DNA from: Muribaculaceae bacterium
Lineage (GTDB): Bacteria; Bacteroidota; Bacteroidia; Bacteroidales; Muribaculaceae
DNA: 64,000 nucleotides
Assembly: GCA_022509065.1 (NCBI GenBank)
Contig: JAFLTY010000006.1
Coordinates: 1-64,000 of the forward strand
Direction of reading: 5' to 3'
Part shown: one piece after another, positions 55,005 to 64,000 of the stretch
Layout of the letters: the number at the start of each line of letters is the position of its first letter
How positions within the stretch are numbered: the stretch's first letter is position 1
Notes under the pieces: model-generated
Told to the model about the DNA's origin: nothing
Database searches by the model: none
What the model saw: the letters and a program-made list of their open reading frames with translations, nothing else
Translations under genes and position numbers: made by a program

Positions 55005-57782
55005 TCATTTTACGACTATATTCACAATCTTATTGGGTACTACTATGATTTTCACTATCTCTTTGCCGTCGAGCCATTTAGCCGCACCTTCGTGACCGAG
55101 CGCCATACGTTCCACGTCGGCTTTGTCCGTGCCTGCAGCGACAGTGAGCATGAAGCGTGTCTTTCCGTTGAAGGACACGGCATAATTGACGGTATCCTCT
55201 TTTAGGTGTTTTTCGTCAAATTCAGGCCAATGGGCATCATTGATAGTGGTGGAATTGCCTATCGCCGAATGCCAGAGCTCTTCAGTGATATGGGGAGCGA
55301 ACGGCGCAAGCAGCACAAGTAAATCGGCAAGGACGGCGCGTGACGTGCATTTCTGTGCGGTAAGCTCGTTGACACATATCATAAAGGCCGCTATCGACGT
55401 GTTGAACGAGAAAGACTCGATGTCCTGGGTGACTTTTTTGATGAGTTTGTGAATGCTCTTAAGGTTATCGGCTGTGGGAGCCTCGTCAGTGACGAGCAAC
55501 GTGTCGCCTTTCCAGAAAAGGTTCCAAAGTTTTTTCAGGAAACGGTTGACCCCGTCTATGCCGTTGGTGTCCCATGGTTTGCTCTGTTCCAACGGACCGA
55601 GGAACATCTCGTAGAGGCGGAGAGTGTCGGCGCCGTACCGTTCGACAATGTCGTCGGGATTGACAACGTTGAACATGGACTTGGACATTTTCTCAACAGC
55701 ATAACCGCAGACATATTTGCCATCTTCAAGTACAAACTCGGCAGTGGCGAACTCGGGTCTCCATGCCTTGAATCTGTCTGTGTCAAGAATGTCGTTGGTC
55801 ACAATATTGACATCGACATGAATGGGCGTTACGTCATATTGATCTTTAAGGCCGTAGCTCACAAATGTGTTGGTGTCCTTGATACGGTAAACAAAGTTAG
55901 AGCGTCCCTGAATCATACCCTGATTAATGAGCTTGCGGAAAGGCTCGTCCTCTACCACAATACCTAAGTCGTACAGGAATTTGTTCCAGAAACGGCTGTA
56001 AATAAGATGACCCGTGGCATGTTCGGTGCCACCTATATATAGGTCGACGTTACGCCAATATTCGTCAGCTTCTTTGCTTACCAAAGCGTTGCTGTTGTGC
56101 GGATCCATGTAGCGTAAATAGTAAGCTGAAGAACCAGCGAAGCCGGGCATCGTGTTCAATTCCAGTTGATATCCTTCGTCAGTCGTCCAGTTTTTAGCTC
56201 GTCCCAGAGGAGGCTCGCCAGTCTCAGTAGGCAGGTAGGCGTCAATCTCGGGAAGTTGAAGGGGCAACTTGTCATCGTCAAGCATACAGGGTATGCCATC
56301 CTTGTAATATACCGGGAAAGGCTCGCCCCAATAACGTTGACGACTGAATATGGCGTCGCGCAAACGGTAGTTGGTTTTTACTTTGCCTATGCCCTTGGCT
56401 TCAATAAATTGTTTGGTCTTTTTTATGGCGTCTTTTACTTCCAGGCCGTCCAAACTCAGTTCGGGACCGGTAGAATTCATCATCTTGCCTTCTTTGGCAT
56501 CGAAAGACTCCTCGCTCACATCGGCACCCTCAATAAGAGGAATTATGGGCAAATCGAATTTGCGCGCAAATGCATAGTCACGGCTATCGTGCGCCGGTAC
56601 GGCCATAATAGCACCCGTGCCATAGCCTGCCAAGACATAGTCGCTGACATAAACTGGTATTTTTTTGCCGGACAATGGATTGATGGCATAGGCTCCGGTA
56701 AACACCCCTGTGACTTTCTTGTCAATCATGCGTTCGCGCTCTGTCTTGTGTTTGGTAGCCTCAAGATACTCGTTAACAGCATCTCTGCGGTCGGGGGTGG
56801 TGATTATGTCAACGTACTTACTTTCGGGGGCAAGCACCATAAAGGTTACTCCGAAAACGGTGTCTGCTCGAGTGGTAAATATTTCGAGTTGTACATCGTC
56901 ACGACCGTCAATGGCGAAACGCATTTCGGCGCCTTCGCTTTTGCCAATCCAATTGCGCTGGGTCTCTTTGAGCGAATCTGTCCAGTCGAGCGACTCGAGT
57001 CCTTTTAGAAGGCGTTCGGCGTAAGCTGAGACGCGCAGACACCATTGATACATAAGTTTCTGTTCGACAGGATAGCCTCCGCGCAGCGATACCCCCTCGC
57101 TGACTTCGTCATTGGCAAGTACCGTGCCAAGTTGCGGACACCAGTTCACCATCGTATTGCCCAGGTAGGCTATGCGATAGTTCATCAACACATCGCTTTT
57201 GGTCTTTGCATCATAATCTTTCCATTCCTGGGCGGTAAAAGAAAGATCCTTCGAACCGTAAGCTGAAAGATTGTCCGTTCCTTGTTTTTCGAAATGGGCA
57301 ATCAGTTCGGATATGGGACGCGCAGAGTCAGCTTTGGTGTCATAGTAACTTTCGAACATGCGTTTAAACGCCCACTGGGTCCACTTATAGTATTCCGGGT
57401 CGCATGTCTTAAGTTCTCTATCCCAATCGTAGGAGAACCCTATTTTGTCAAGCTGACTGCGATACCTCGCAATGTTTTGACGTGTGGTCACTTCGGGATG
57501 TTGTCCCGTCTGTATTGCGTATTGTTCAGCCGGCAACCCGTATGCGTCGTAACCCATGGGATGCAACACGTTGAAACCGCGAAGCCGTTTGTAGCGACTG
57601 AAGATATCGCTGGCAATGTAACCGAGAGGATGTCCCACGTGCAGACCGGCTCCCGAAGGGTAGGGGAACATATCCAGCACATAGAATTTAGGTTTTGAGG
57701 GATTGATTTCGGTTTTGTAAACTTTATTTTTGCGCCAGTCTTCCTGCCAGCGGTTCTCGATTTCTTTATGATTGTATTCCAT
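55005..57782 (-). CDS. leuS: leucyl-tRNA synthetase
   Basis: A 925-residue class I synthetase. The HIGH-type motif in [14 protein letters not shown], the CP1 editing domain (about 230-430, with [19 protein letters not shown]), and the KMSKS loop in [12 protein letters not shown] are intact. Attaches leucine to tRNA-Leu. It sits between nadA and nadB on the same strand. Confidence 0.98.
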   Translation of the reverse strand: MEYNHKEIENRWQEDWRKNKVYKTEINPSKPKFYVLDMFPYPSGAGLHVGHPLGYIASDIFSRYKRLRGFNVLHPMGYDAYGLPAEQYAIQTGQHPEVTTRQNIARYRSQLDKIGFSYDWDRELKTCDPEYYKWTQWAFKRMFESYYDTKADSARPISELIAHFEKQGTDNLSAYGSKDLSFTAQEWKDYDAKTKSDVLMNYRIAYLGNTMVNWCPQLGTVLANDEVSEGVSLRGGYPVEQKLMYQWCLRVSAYAERLLKGLESLDWTDSLKETQRNWIGKSEGAEMRFAIDGRDDVQLEIFTTRADTVFGVTFMVLAPESKYVDIITTPDRRDAVNEYLEATKHKTERERMIDKKVTGVFTGAYAINPLSGKKIPVYVSDYVLAGYGTGAIMAVPAHDSRDYAFARKFDLPIIPLIEGADVSEESFDAKEGKMMNSTGPELSLDGLEVKDAIKKTKQFIEAKGIGKVKTNYRLRDAIFSRQRYWGEPFPVYYKDGIPCMLDDDKLPLQLPEIDAYLPTETGEPPLGRAKNWTTDEGYQLELNTMPGFAGSSAYYLRYMDPHNSNALVSKEADEYWRNVDLYIGGTEHATGHLIYSRFWNKFLYDLGIVVEDEPFRKLINQGMIQGRSNFVYRIKDTNTFVSYGLKDQYDVTPIHVDVNIVTNDILDTDRFKAWRPEFATAEFVLEDGKYVCGYAVEKMSKSMFNVVNPDDIVERYGADTLRLYEMFLGPLEQSKPWDTNGIDGVNRFLKKLWNLFWKGDTLLVTDEAPTADNLKSIHKLIKKVTQDIESFSFNTSIAAFMICVNELTAQKCTSRAVLADLLVLLAPFAPHITEELWHSAIGNSTTINDAHWPEFDEKHLKEDTVNYAVSFNGKTRFMLTVAAGTDKADVERMALGHEGAAKWLDGKEIVKIIVVPNKIVNIVVK

Positions 57783-57887
57783 TGATTTGTAATTTATTCG
57801 GAAAGTTATTTTGTAGCTGGTGTTATGGGTGAAATATATTCTTTGTCATGTACGGAGTTAATATGCAATAGGTATTGAGCCCTTGTA

Positions 57888-58817
57888 TCATGAGAGAGCC
57901 AGCATGCGATCTATCGGAAGACGAGCCTGCCGGGCTACCTCCGGGTCGATTTCGATGCGTGGCGCGAGGTCTCGCAGACAGTCACGCAGTTTCTCAAGTG
58001 TGTTAAGCTTCATGAAACTGCAGTCGTTGCATCCGCATGTCGTGAAGTCGTCGGGAGGAGCGGGAATGAATGTCTTGTCGGGGCATCGGCGCTTCATCTC
58101 ATGGATAATTCCGCTCTCTGTAGCCACGATGAATGTGTCGGCGTCTGTCTCGACGGCATATTCCAAAAGGACAGCCGTGCTACCCACTTTATCGGCTATG
58201 AGGGTAAGAGGTCGCTTGCATTCGGGATGAACAAGAATCTTTGCGTGGGGATGCTCTTTTTTCAGTTCAAGGATTTTTTCAACCGAAAACTTTTCGTGCA
58301 CATGACATGCTCCGTCCCACAGCACCATATTACGTCCGGTGACCGAATTGATATAGTTGCCCAAATTACGGTCGGGACCGAATATTATCTTTTCGTCCGG
58401 TGGCAGAGACTCAACAATCTTACGGGCGTTTCCCGACGTGACCACGATGTCGGTCAGCGTCTTGACCGCAGCCGATGTGTTGACATAGCTTATCACTGTA
58501 TGGTCGGGATGTTGTTTGATGAATTCGGCGAAACTATCGGCCGGACACGAGTCGGACAACGAGCATCCGGCGTTAAGATCCGGCACAAGCACGATTTTAT
58601 CGGGACACAAAATCTTTACTGTTTCGCCCATAAAATGTACGCCGCACATGACAATGACCGGATTGTCGAGCGTCGAGGCTATGCGGGCAAGCGCCAACGA
58701 ATCGCCAATGTGGTCGGCAATGTCCTGTATGTCGCCTTGTTGGTAATAGTGGGCGAGTATGACAGCGTTACGCTCGGCTTTAAGCTGTTTTATTTCATTG
58801 ATAACATCTTGATTCAT
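57888..58817 (-). CDS. nadA: quinolinate synthase
   Basis: A 309-residue 4Fe-4S enzyme condensing iminoaspartate with dihydroxyacetone phosphate to quinolinate. Motifs: NAVILAHYYQQGDIQDIADHIGDS (first part diagnostic), VMCGVHFMGE with a cluster Cys, WDGACHVHEKF, HPECKRP, ATESGIIHEM and the final CGCNDCSFMKLNTLEKL with cluster Cys. nadC is not seen in the window. Preceded by a full consensus promoter. Confidence 0.97.
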   Translation of the reverse strand: MNQDVINEIKQLKAERNAVILAHYYQQGDIQDIADHIGDSLALARIASTLDNPVIVMCGVHFMGETVKILCPDKIVLVPDLNAGCSLSDSCPADSFAEFIKQHPDHTVISYVNTSAAVKTLTDIVVTSGNARKIVESLPPDEKIIFGPDRNLGNYINSVTGRNMVLWDGACHVHEKFSVEKILELKKEHPHAKILVHPECKRPLTLIADKVGSTAVLLEYAVETDADTFIVATESGIIHEMKRRCPDKTFIPAPPDDFTTCGCNDCSFMKLNTLEKLRDCLRDLAPRIEIDPEVARQARLPIDRMLALS

Positions 58818-58871
58818 AATTTAGTAGGTTAAAATATGACAAAATGTCGTTGTAACGGTTCATTTAACCCA

Positions 58872-58902
58872 CAAATTTACACATAAATTTTTACAAACCA
58901 AA
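58872..58902 (-). promoter_or_regulatory. nadA promoter
   Basis: Minus-strand TTTG (58899-58902), 19-nt spacer, TAAATTTG (58872-58879): full consensus, with a leader of about 45 nt to the nadA ATG. The run nadA-leuS-nadB-DUF4294-ldcA follows it without another full consensus promoter that I could find. Confidence 0.8.
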
Positions 58903-58957
58903 AACCACACTCGACGCCCGTCTGATTCCTATTTTTCAAGTCGTTTTGTTATAAAAT

Positions 58958-58988
58958 TTTGCGATAAATAAAATTATTTTTACCTTTG
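58958..58988 (+). promoter_or_regulatory. plus-strand promoter upstream of the structured RNA and protease
   Basis: TTTG (58958-58961), 19-nt spacer, TACCTTTG (58981-58988): full consensus. The expected start near 58995 is more than 500 nt before the protease ATG, leaving a long leader. No further full consensus box is seen between here and the protease start. Confidence 0.75.
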
Positions 58989-59122
58989 CAATAGTGAGGA
59001 CGAAAAGTGTCCATACTTAAATCATCTTATTCAGAAACCATAACATACGTGCCGATGAATTAACCAAAAAATCTTTCATTAAAACGACATATTAAGGAAA
59101 AAGCGTTTTTGCTTAAAATCTG

Positions 59123-59240
59123 GTCCTTGAAACTACCACTTTCAAAACCAACCAAGAGTAAAGCAAGAATGCTCACGTCAGATACAGGCGTGGGCTTTAC
59201 TCATTTATTTGGTTGGTAGGCTGTGGTAGGCCGCAAGGAC
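59123..59240 (+). ncRNA. rod-shaped structured RNA, possibly 6S-like or a leader element
   Basis: Four stacked perfect stems form one long hairpin: 59123-59129 with 59234-59240 (7 bp), 59133-59139 with 59223-59229 (7 bp), 59147-59155 with 59209-59217 (9 bp), and 59156-59164 with 59194-59202 (9 bp), separated by internal loops of 3/4, 7/5 and 0/6 nt; the terminal region can add a 4-bp stem at 59174-59177 with 59189-59192. The shape, with a central bubble, recalls 6S RNA and the 6S-Flavo motif known from Bacteroidetes. The next promoter is about 130 nt upstream, which instead favours a leader. A transposon-like inverted repeat is a third option. The rest of the 58818-59523 gap contains the nadA and plus-strand promoters, small hairpins and a small ORF. 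Confidence 0.5.
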
Positions 59241-59374
59241 TGATAATGAGAGTTGTCCACGTTTTTTGTGCGCATATACGAACGGGAAATATCTCTCAGC
59301 GACAACCCGGCAAAAAGTTTTTCCATTGTTAGATCTATAATCTAAAACAAATTAACCAATTAAATCAATAAACA

Positions 59375-59488
59375 ATGAGAAAACTAATTGTAAGTTTATT
59401 AGGTGCTTTATCTTCCATCATGGCTACAGCGGTTGTGACTGATGGAACTAATTATCAAACAATTAAAACATCAAAAAACATCAAATAA
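59375..59488 (+). CDS. 37-codon ORF with signal-peptide-like N-terminus
   Basis: ATG at 59375 to TAA at 59488. It begins MRKLIVSLLGALSSIMATAV, a plausible signal peptide, followed by a 17-residue tail. It may be a small exported peptide, a leader peptide regulating the protease downstream, or the remnant of a longer secreted protein. No homology can be judged. It ends 35 nt before the protease ATG. Confidence 0.4.
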   Translation: MRKLIVSLLGALSSIMATAVVTDGTNYQTIKTSKNIK

Positions 59489-59523
59489 TTATTATAACCC
59501 ATCATTAATCAAGACGGATTATT

Positions 59524-62500
59524 ATGAAGAAGTATGCTCTTTCAATTTTGGCTTCGTTGTGCTGTCTTGTGGTTAGCGCTGGTATCAACGACGCAATGCC
59601 ACGTACTGTAGCCAAGACCCGGGGAAACTATGTCCCCGGCCAAGTTATTGTTAAATTTAAGGACAATAGCACTTTGTCAATAAATGCCCCTCAACCTTCA
59701 AAGGTACGCGCGACAGGTGTGCAGACTGTCGATCGTATTTTCCAGGAAATAGGTGTAAATGAGATTTCTGAATTGATGCCGCTTACCGGACGAATGACAT
59801 TTGCCAAAGCCGCACGTGCTTATAATGGAAAAGAAATTAAGGCAAAGCCAATGGAAAAAGCCTATCTTTTGAAGTTGGACGATGCAGACATTAATGTTAT
59901 GCAAGTTGTTGAATTGCTCAAACAGTCCGGCGAGGTTGAATACGCGGAGCCTAACTACACTGTTTATACCCTTGCGGGCGAAATAACCGGCACTCCTAAT
60001 GATACGTATTATAGCCTCCAATATGGTTTAAATGCCATTAACATGCCTCAACTTTGGGCTAAACCGGTTATTCAGAAAGACGGACCCATTATCGCCATAC
60101 TCGATACAGGTGTGGATATTACACACCCTGATCTTGAGGATAATATTTGGATAAACATGTCTGAAGCCGACGGGGCGTCGTTCTACGATGACGATCGCAA
60201 CGGCTTTGTAGACGACATACACGGATGGGATTTTGTTAACCAGACCGGAGACATCTACGATTATAACGGTCACGGCACACACTGCGCAGGTATAGCCGCC
60301 GCTTGCGGTTTTAACGGCAAAGGTATCGTGGGCGCAAATCCCGACGCGCGCATAATGCCTCTGACTGTCATGCAAAGCAACGGCACGGGCGATATTGCCA
60401 CTATCATTAAGGCTCTTGACTACGCTACTGCCAATGGCGCCGACATCATCAGCATGAGTCTCGGGTCGTATTCATCGTCAATGGCTTTTGAAGAAGCGCT
60501 TGGACGCGCTTATCAGAAAGCCGTCATCGTGGCCGCCGCAGGTAACGACGGTTATTGTCTCAACCATAAACATCTCGAAATGGGTCAGCTGCAACCAATG
60601 CCCATGTTCCCGGCTGCGTACAGTTTTGTGCTTGGCGTTCAAGCATCGGCTCAGGGTGGTGGACTGGCGGCATTTTCGAACTATGATGACAACGGCGCCA
60701 CATTCTCGGATTACGGCGAAGAAAAACTTTACAACTACGAACTCACCGTTCCAGGCGCCTCTATCATGAGTACATATCCCGGTGGTGGTTACAAAGAACT
60801 GAATGGCACATCGATGGCTACACCTCTTGTGGCAGGAGCAGTTTCGCGTCTTCTGCAGTGCAAGGAATATCTGAACAAGGAAGAGCTGTTTGGCGACTTA
60901 ATACATTCAGTAACCAATATAGGAAACCTCGATATTTTTGCTGCATATAACATTACAGACAAAGATCGCAAGCCCGAACTTCAGTTCGTTACCGTCGAAA
61001 TGGTGGATGCTGACGGTGACGGCCGTGCCGATGCCGGCGAATCTGTCTCTTTCTATCCTGTTATTCGCAACTCGTGGGGCAATGTGTCAAATATCACATT
61101 CACGGTCGAAAGCACTGAAACTGTAAACAACACCTTTACCATCCAGCAGGGTACAGCTGAATTTGGTGTCAACTTAGCATCGTACGGCAAAGCGAGAGCG
61201 CTCAATCCTGTCAAAATAAAGTTTAACGATAATGTCGTTGACGGTCGAATCGTGCTTCTCAAATTCACCGCACGGGCAGCAAACGCACAGCCAGTTGAGC
61301 AAATACTCGATGTAATGGTCGAAAATGCCGTTGAGCTATCGGGCATTCTCAAAAATGACATGACCCTTACTCCTGATCAGCACTACGTTGTCACAGGTAC
61401 TTTCGCCGTCCCCGAAGGAATTACTTTAACTATCAAACCCGGAACTACATTAAAATTTAGAGACAATTCACGATTTAAGGTTGAAGGGCAAATAATAGCA
61501 AACGGAGAGCCCGGTAATATGATTAAATTTACAAAGGCTGATCTTTCCACAGGCGCAATTTATCCTATTAGTTTTGGAAATAACCGGGTGTCTTATTGCG
61601 AATTCTATGATTTGTATATAAATGAGGGATTTGGAACAGGCAATTTTAGTATTGATGCTAATGAGCTTTCCCATTGCATATATAGAGACGTAACTTCATT
61701 CTATTCTATCACTAACTCACATTGGAAACAGTCTTCCATATATAATCAAAAAGGAACCTTTGGTCTTCATACAGACGGAACCTTTGAGTTTTCTAATGTT
61801 GTTAATAATATGGAGTTAAATCGAAATGGCTATTTCATTCACCTCGGAGACAACGACTATTATTATCCAAGCGGAGTTTCCGCCAAAATAAAAGGGAATA
61901 ATATTTTTAACAATTCTTCCTTAGATAATGACAAACTGTCTTTTATGGCTAATTCTCTATCCGCTCAAATTTATCATTCCGACATACCGTCTTATCTTGG
62001 TACAGCTAAAGAGGCTATCGCTCGTGAACGAGTTGTGGATATTAACCATCCGCTTACCGGCCCGGTATTCAGTACTTTTGCCGAATACGATTTCTCGAAT
62101 CTACCAAGTCGTCCATACGCCGAGGCTCCCGGTATTGTCTGGAAAGTGCTTGTGAATGGCACTGATGCACAGGATGAATTCGACGAACTGCCTCCTCTCG
62201 GAGTTGGACGTCACAGATTTGATGTTTACTTTAACCGTCCGATGAACAAGGACGTAACTCCGACCCTGGCAATGGGTGTACGTGTTCCCTATACTCAGAC
62301 CGCCATCGGTGAAAGCGGTAAATGGAATGCCGACGGAACAGTCTATACGGCCTATCTCACCATTTCGGGTAAGAGCAATATCGATGGTTTGAACCGTATT
62401 TACGTCGCCGGTGCTCAAGACGATGAATATTTCGAAATACCTATTGAAAACTCTCGTTTCAACGTGCTTGTACAGGCAGCAGGATCTCTTTCCTCAGGCT

Positions 62501-63471
62501 TTATGGCTGAGCCAGGACTGGGTCGCGTGACGCTCACATGGGATAATCGTGAAGAAGACAATATCGACGATATTCTCGGTTTCAACATGTACCGCTACGA
62601 AATCGACGCTGACGGGAACATGACTGATACAATATGCATCAACCGACAGTTAATAGAGCCAAAGGGTGAAATGGAACTTACTGACTATGATGTGGTTCCG
62701 CGTCACACATACGCTTATTTCTACAAGACGATGCGCACCGACATGTCTGAAACATCTCCATCAAAAACAGTGGCGGTGACACCGCTTACTGCAACACGTG
62801 GCGATGCCAACGGATCGGGCAGCGTTGACGTCGCCGATGTTATCACCACGGTTAACTACGCTTCTGGTATGGCTCCCCAACCCTTTATCTTCGAAGCTGC
62901 CGACATGAACTCTGACTTGGCTATAGACATTCTTGACGTGGTTGGTATTATACGTGCCATTCTATATCCGGGCGCTACGACTTCCTCATTAATGGCCGAA
63001 GCAACCGCTACATATTTTGTTGAAGAAGACGGCACAATATATATCGATTCGCCGGTGGCACTCTCAGGCATACAGTTCAACGCAAGGCTTGATGGCGACG
63101 GTTCAATAAGCGGTCTCGAAGCACTCAAAGGATTCGAGCAAACCGGAGCTTGGCTAAATGATGAGAACTATATCTTCATGGCCTATAACATGACCGGCAA
63201 GACTGTCGAAGCCGGCTTGAACGCTATAGCCCGAATTAACAGTGGTGAAATAGACGAAATAATACTCAGCGACACAATGGGTAATAATGTTCAGGCTCTT
63301 CGTGGAAATGGGACTTCAAGCATTGAAAATGTAATCATTGGTAAGGTTGACGATAACCACATCAAAGGTGTATATACAGTAACAGGTATCAAACTGGCCG
63401 AAGACGCATCTTCGCTTCAAAATCTGCCTGCCGGAGTCTACATTGTTAACGGCAAAAAAGTTGTGAAATGA
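59524..63471 (+). CDS. secreted S8 subtilase with dockerin-like module and T9SS-like tail
   Basis: A 1315-residue protein. Signal peptide (MKKYALSILASLCCLVVSAG), an inhibitor-like prodomain (about 35-150, VPGQVIVKFKD), then the subtilisin domain with Asp194 (AILDTGVDITHPD), His250 (GHGTHCAGIAA) and Ser430 (GTSMATPLVAGA). Beta-rich domains follow, including a repetitive beta-helix-like part around 640-790. At about 1093-1150 are two Ca-loop segments of dockerin type (GDANGSGSVDVADV and AADMNSDLAIDILDVVGI), next a cohesin-like beta domain, and a final VYTVTGIKL..LPAGVYIVNGKKVVK of the type IX sorting form. The stop overlaps the next gene as ATGA. Likely exported and surface-attached. Confidence 0.92.
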   Translation: MKKYALSILASLCCLVVSAGINDAMPRTVAKTRGNYVPGQVIVKFKDNSTLSINAPQPSKVRATGVQTVDRIFQEIGVNEISELMPLTGRMTFAKAARAYNGKEIKAKPMEKAYLLKLDDADINVMQVVELLKQSGEVEYAEPNYTVYTLAGEITGTPNDTYYSLQYGLNAINMPQLWAKPVIQKDGPIIAILDTGVDITHPDLEDNIWINMSEADGASFYDDDRNGFVDDIHGWDFVNQTGDIYDYNGHGTHCAGIAAACGFNGKGIVGANPDARIMPLTVMQSNGTGDIATIIKALDYATANGADIISMSLGSYSSSMAFEEALGRAYQKAVIVAAAGNDGYCLNHKHLEMGQLQPMPMFPAAYSFVLGVQASAQGGGLAAFSNYDDNGATFSDYGEEKLYNYELTVPGASIMSTYPGGGYKELNGTSMATPLVAGAVSRLLQCKEYLNKEELFGDLIHSVTNIGNLDIFAAYNITDKDRKPELQFVTVEMVDADGDGRADAGESVSFYPVIRNSWGNVSNITFTVESTETVNNTFTIQQGTAEFGVNLASYGKARALNPVKIKFNDNVVDGRIVLLKFTARAANAQPVEQILDVMVENAVELSGILKNDMTLTPDQHYVVTGTFAVPEGITLTIKPGTTLKFRDNSRFKVEGQIIANGEPGNMIKFTKADLSTGAIYPISFGNNRVSYCEFYDLYINEGFGTGNFSIDANELSHCIYRDVTSFYSITNSHWKQSSIYNQKGTFGLHTDGTFEFSNVVNNMELNRNGYFIHLGDNDYYYPSGVSAKIKGNNIFNNSSLDNDKLSFMANSLSAQIYHSDIPSYLGTAKEAIARERVVDINHPLTGPVFSTFAEYDFSNLPSRPYAEAPGIVWKVLVNGTDAQDEFDELPPLGVGRHRFDVYFNRPMNKDVTPTLAMGVRVPYTQTAIGESGKWNADGTVYTAYLTISGKSNIDGLNRIYVAGAQDDEYFEIPIENSRFNVLVQAAGSLSSGFMAEPGLGRVTLTWDNREEDNIDDILGFNMYRYEIDADGNMTDTICINRQLIEPKGEMELTDYDVVPRHTYAYFYKTMRTDMSETSPSKTVAVTPLTATRGDANGSGSVDVADVITTVNYASGMAPQPFIFEAADMNSDLAIDILDVVGIIRAILYPGATTSSLMAEATATYFVEEDGTIYIDSPVALSGIQFNARLDGDGSISGLEALKGFEQTGAWLNDENYIFMAYNMTGKTVEAGLNAIARINSGEIDEIILSDTMGNNVQALRGNGTSSIENVIIGKVDDNHIKGVYTVTGIKLAEDASSLQNLPAGVYIVNGKKVVK

Positions 63472-64000
63472 GAATTAGAATCTTTTATTTGGCAGTCTTG
63501 CTTTCGGTGTCCCTCTTTGGGACACTGAAAGTGGATGCTGTCAACATAGTCACATTAAGTGATGTGCAAGGCAAACCTGAAGGTGTAGTGGATGTTTCAG
63601 TCAGTCTTACCTCCGAGCAAGCTATTTATGCCATTCAGGTTTCGATGGATTTGAAAGATGCTGCTATGGCAATCATTGGTTCTGCACAGACTAAAGATCG
63701 CGCGTCATCTCTTTCAGCATCGTGTGGCACAAAAGACGGCATCACAAATCTGTTGATTTATTCGCCGAATATGACTCCGATAAATCCGGGAACCGGCGAA
63801 ATAGCCACATTTTCATTGCAACTTGGTAAATTACCGACATCTTGTATCCCCACAATCAAAGTGATGGCAACGGATGTTAACGGCAATACTATTGATTGTG
63901 ATGGAAAAGGTATGACCGTTCAGGTTCTCGGTGCTACGGCACAATATCTCAACGGACCGGTTTATGATTTTGGCGCCGTACCCATTAATGGCAAGTATGA
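63468..64000 (+). CDS. exported protein with cohesin-like domain, 3' end outside the window
   Basis: A frame open for 177 codons to the window edge. It begins with a signal peptide (MRIRIFYLAVLLSVSLFGTL, to about residue 24), then VNIVTLSDVQGKPEGVVDVSVSLTSEQAIYAIQVSMDL, a beta-sandwich like the cohesin fold (the part AIYAIQVSMDL and the GEIATFSLQLGK strand are typical). The start overlaps the protease stop in an ATGA junction, so the two are translationally coupled. A cohesin-dockerin pairing with the protease is possible but not shown. Confidence 0.75.
   Translation, partial: MRIRIFYLAVLLSVSLFGTLKVDAVNIVTLSDVQGKPEGVVDVSVSLTSEQAIYAIQVSMDLKDAAMAIIGSAQTKDRASSLSASCGTKDGITNLLIYSPNMTPINPGTGEIATFSLQLGKLPTSCIPTIKVMATDVNGNTIDCDGKGMTVQVLGATAQYLNGPVYDFGAVPINGKY

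Noticed and set aside
56166-57008. 280-codon plus-strand frame opposite leuS
   Set aside because: A shadow of leuS; no start context, motif or neighbour supports it.
1-64000. CRISPR array, tRNA or rRNA genes, complete insertion sequences
   Set aside because: No regularly spaced direct repeats, cloverleaf genes, rRNA cores or transposase frames were seen on either strand by eye.

Overview
The window looks like the chromosome of a gut Bacteroidales, probably a Muribaculaceae (S24-7) relative. This is an inference from several signs: many upstream regions carry the Bacteroidetes promoter form TTTG-N19/20-TAnnTTTG, there is a UpxY-type NusG paralog in front of a polysaccharide locus, the small families DUF4295 and DUF4294 are present, a secreted subtilase ends in a type IX-like sorting tail, and there is a DcaP-type porin. 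No tRNA, rRNA or CRISPR array was seen.

Left part (1-9031). A short tyrosine recombinase, pgk, a very large secreted TPR-CHAT protease-like protein, the rpmB-rpmG-DUF4295 ribosomal cluster with its promoter and terminator, and a secreted Ntn hydrolase of the bile-salt/penicillin-acylase family.

Centre (9032-29593). A phase-variable surface polysaccharide locus. A tyrosine recombinase is followed by a 223-bp segment bounded by 24-bp perfect inverted repeats. A leader with hairpins and upxY come next, then about 18 biosynthesis genes on the same strand: GlcNAc 4-epimerase and UDP-sugar dehydrogenase (hexosaminuronic acid), rfbACDB (dTDP-L-rhamnose), a flippase, an EpsG-type polymerase, several glycosyltransferases, wecB with its own promoter, a reductase plus WbpL/MraY-type initiating transferase pair, and a WbuC cupin. 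Inside the locus are a two-gene membrane cassette of unknown role and a glycosyltransferase remnant. The locus closes with a recombinase that has lost its C-terminal catalytic part and an intrinsic terminator. In the orientation given, the promoter-like boxes in the invertible segment point away from upxY, so this copy reads as OFF. The AT-rich O-unit genes contrast with GC-rich epimerase, dehydrogenase and wecB genes, which indicates mosaic assembly.

Right part (29679-58902). A second rfbA-rfbB pair, a DcaP-like porin, and a glutaminase-fold protein that has lost its Ser-Lys catalytic pair. Then comes a run of 14 closely packed minus-strand genes (DUF3256, xseA, xseB, parE, coaD, S41 protease, surE, Cu/Zn-type permease, relA, lipoprotein, esterase, Pif1-like helicase, AGCS symporter, lgt) behind one consensus promoter. 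A second minus-strand run carries nadA-leuS-nadB-DUF4294-ldcA.

Right edge (58958-64000). A strong plus-strand promoter, a long rod-shaped RNA fold, a 37-codon secreted-peptide ORF, a 1315-residue subtilase with a dockerin-like module and sorting tail, and a translationally coupled partial gene with a cohesin-like fold.

The points most worth a second look are the invertible promoter with near-palindromic sites, mutually exclusive hairpins inside the polymerase gene, the private promoter of wecB, the catalytically dead glutaminase homolog, the secreted CHAT protein, and the structured RNA upstream of the protease/cohesin-like pair.
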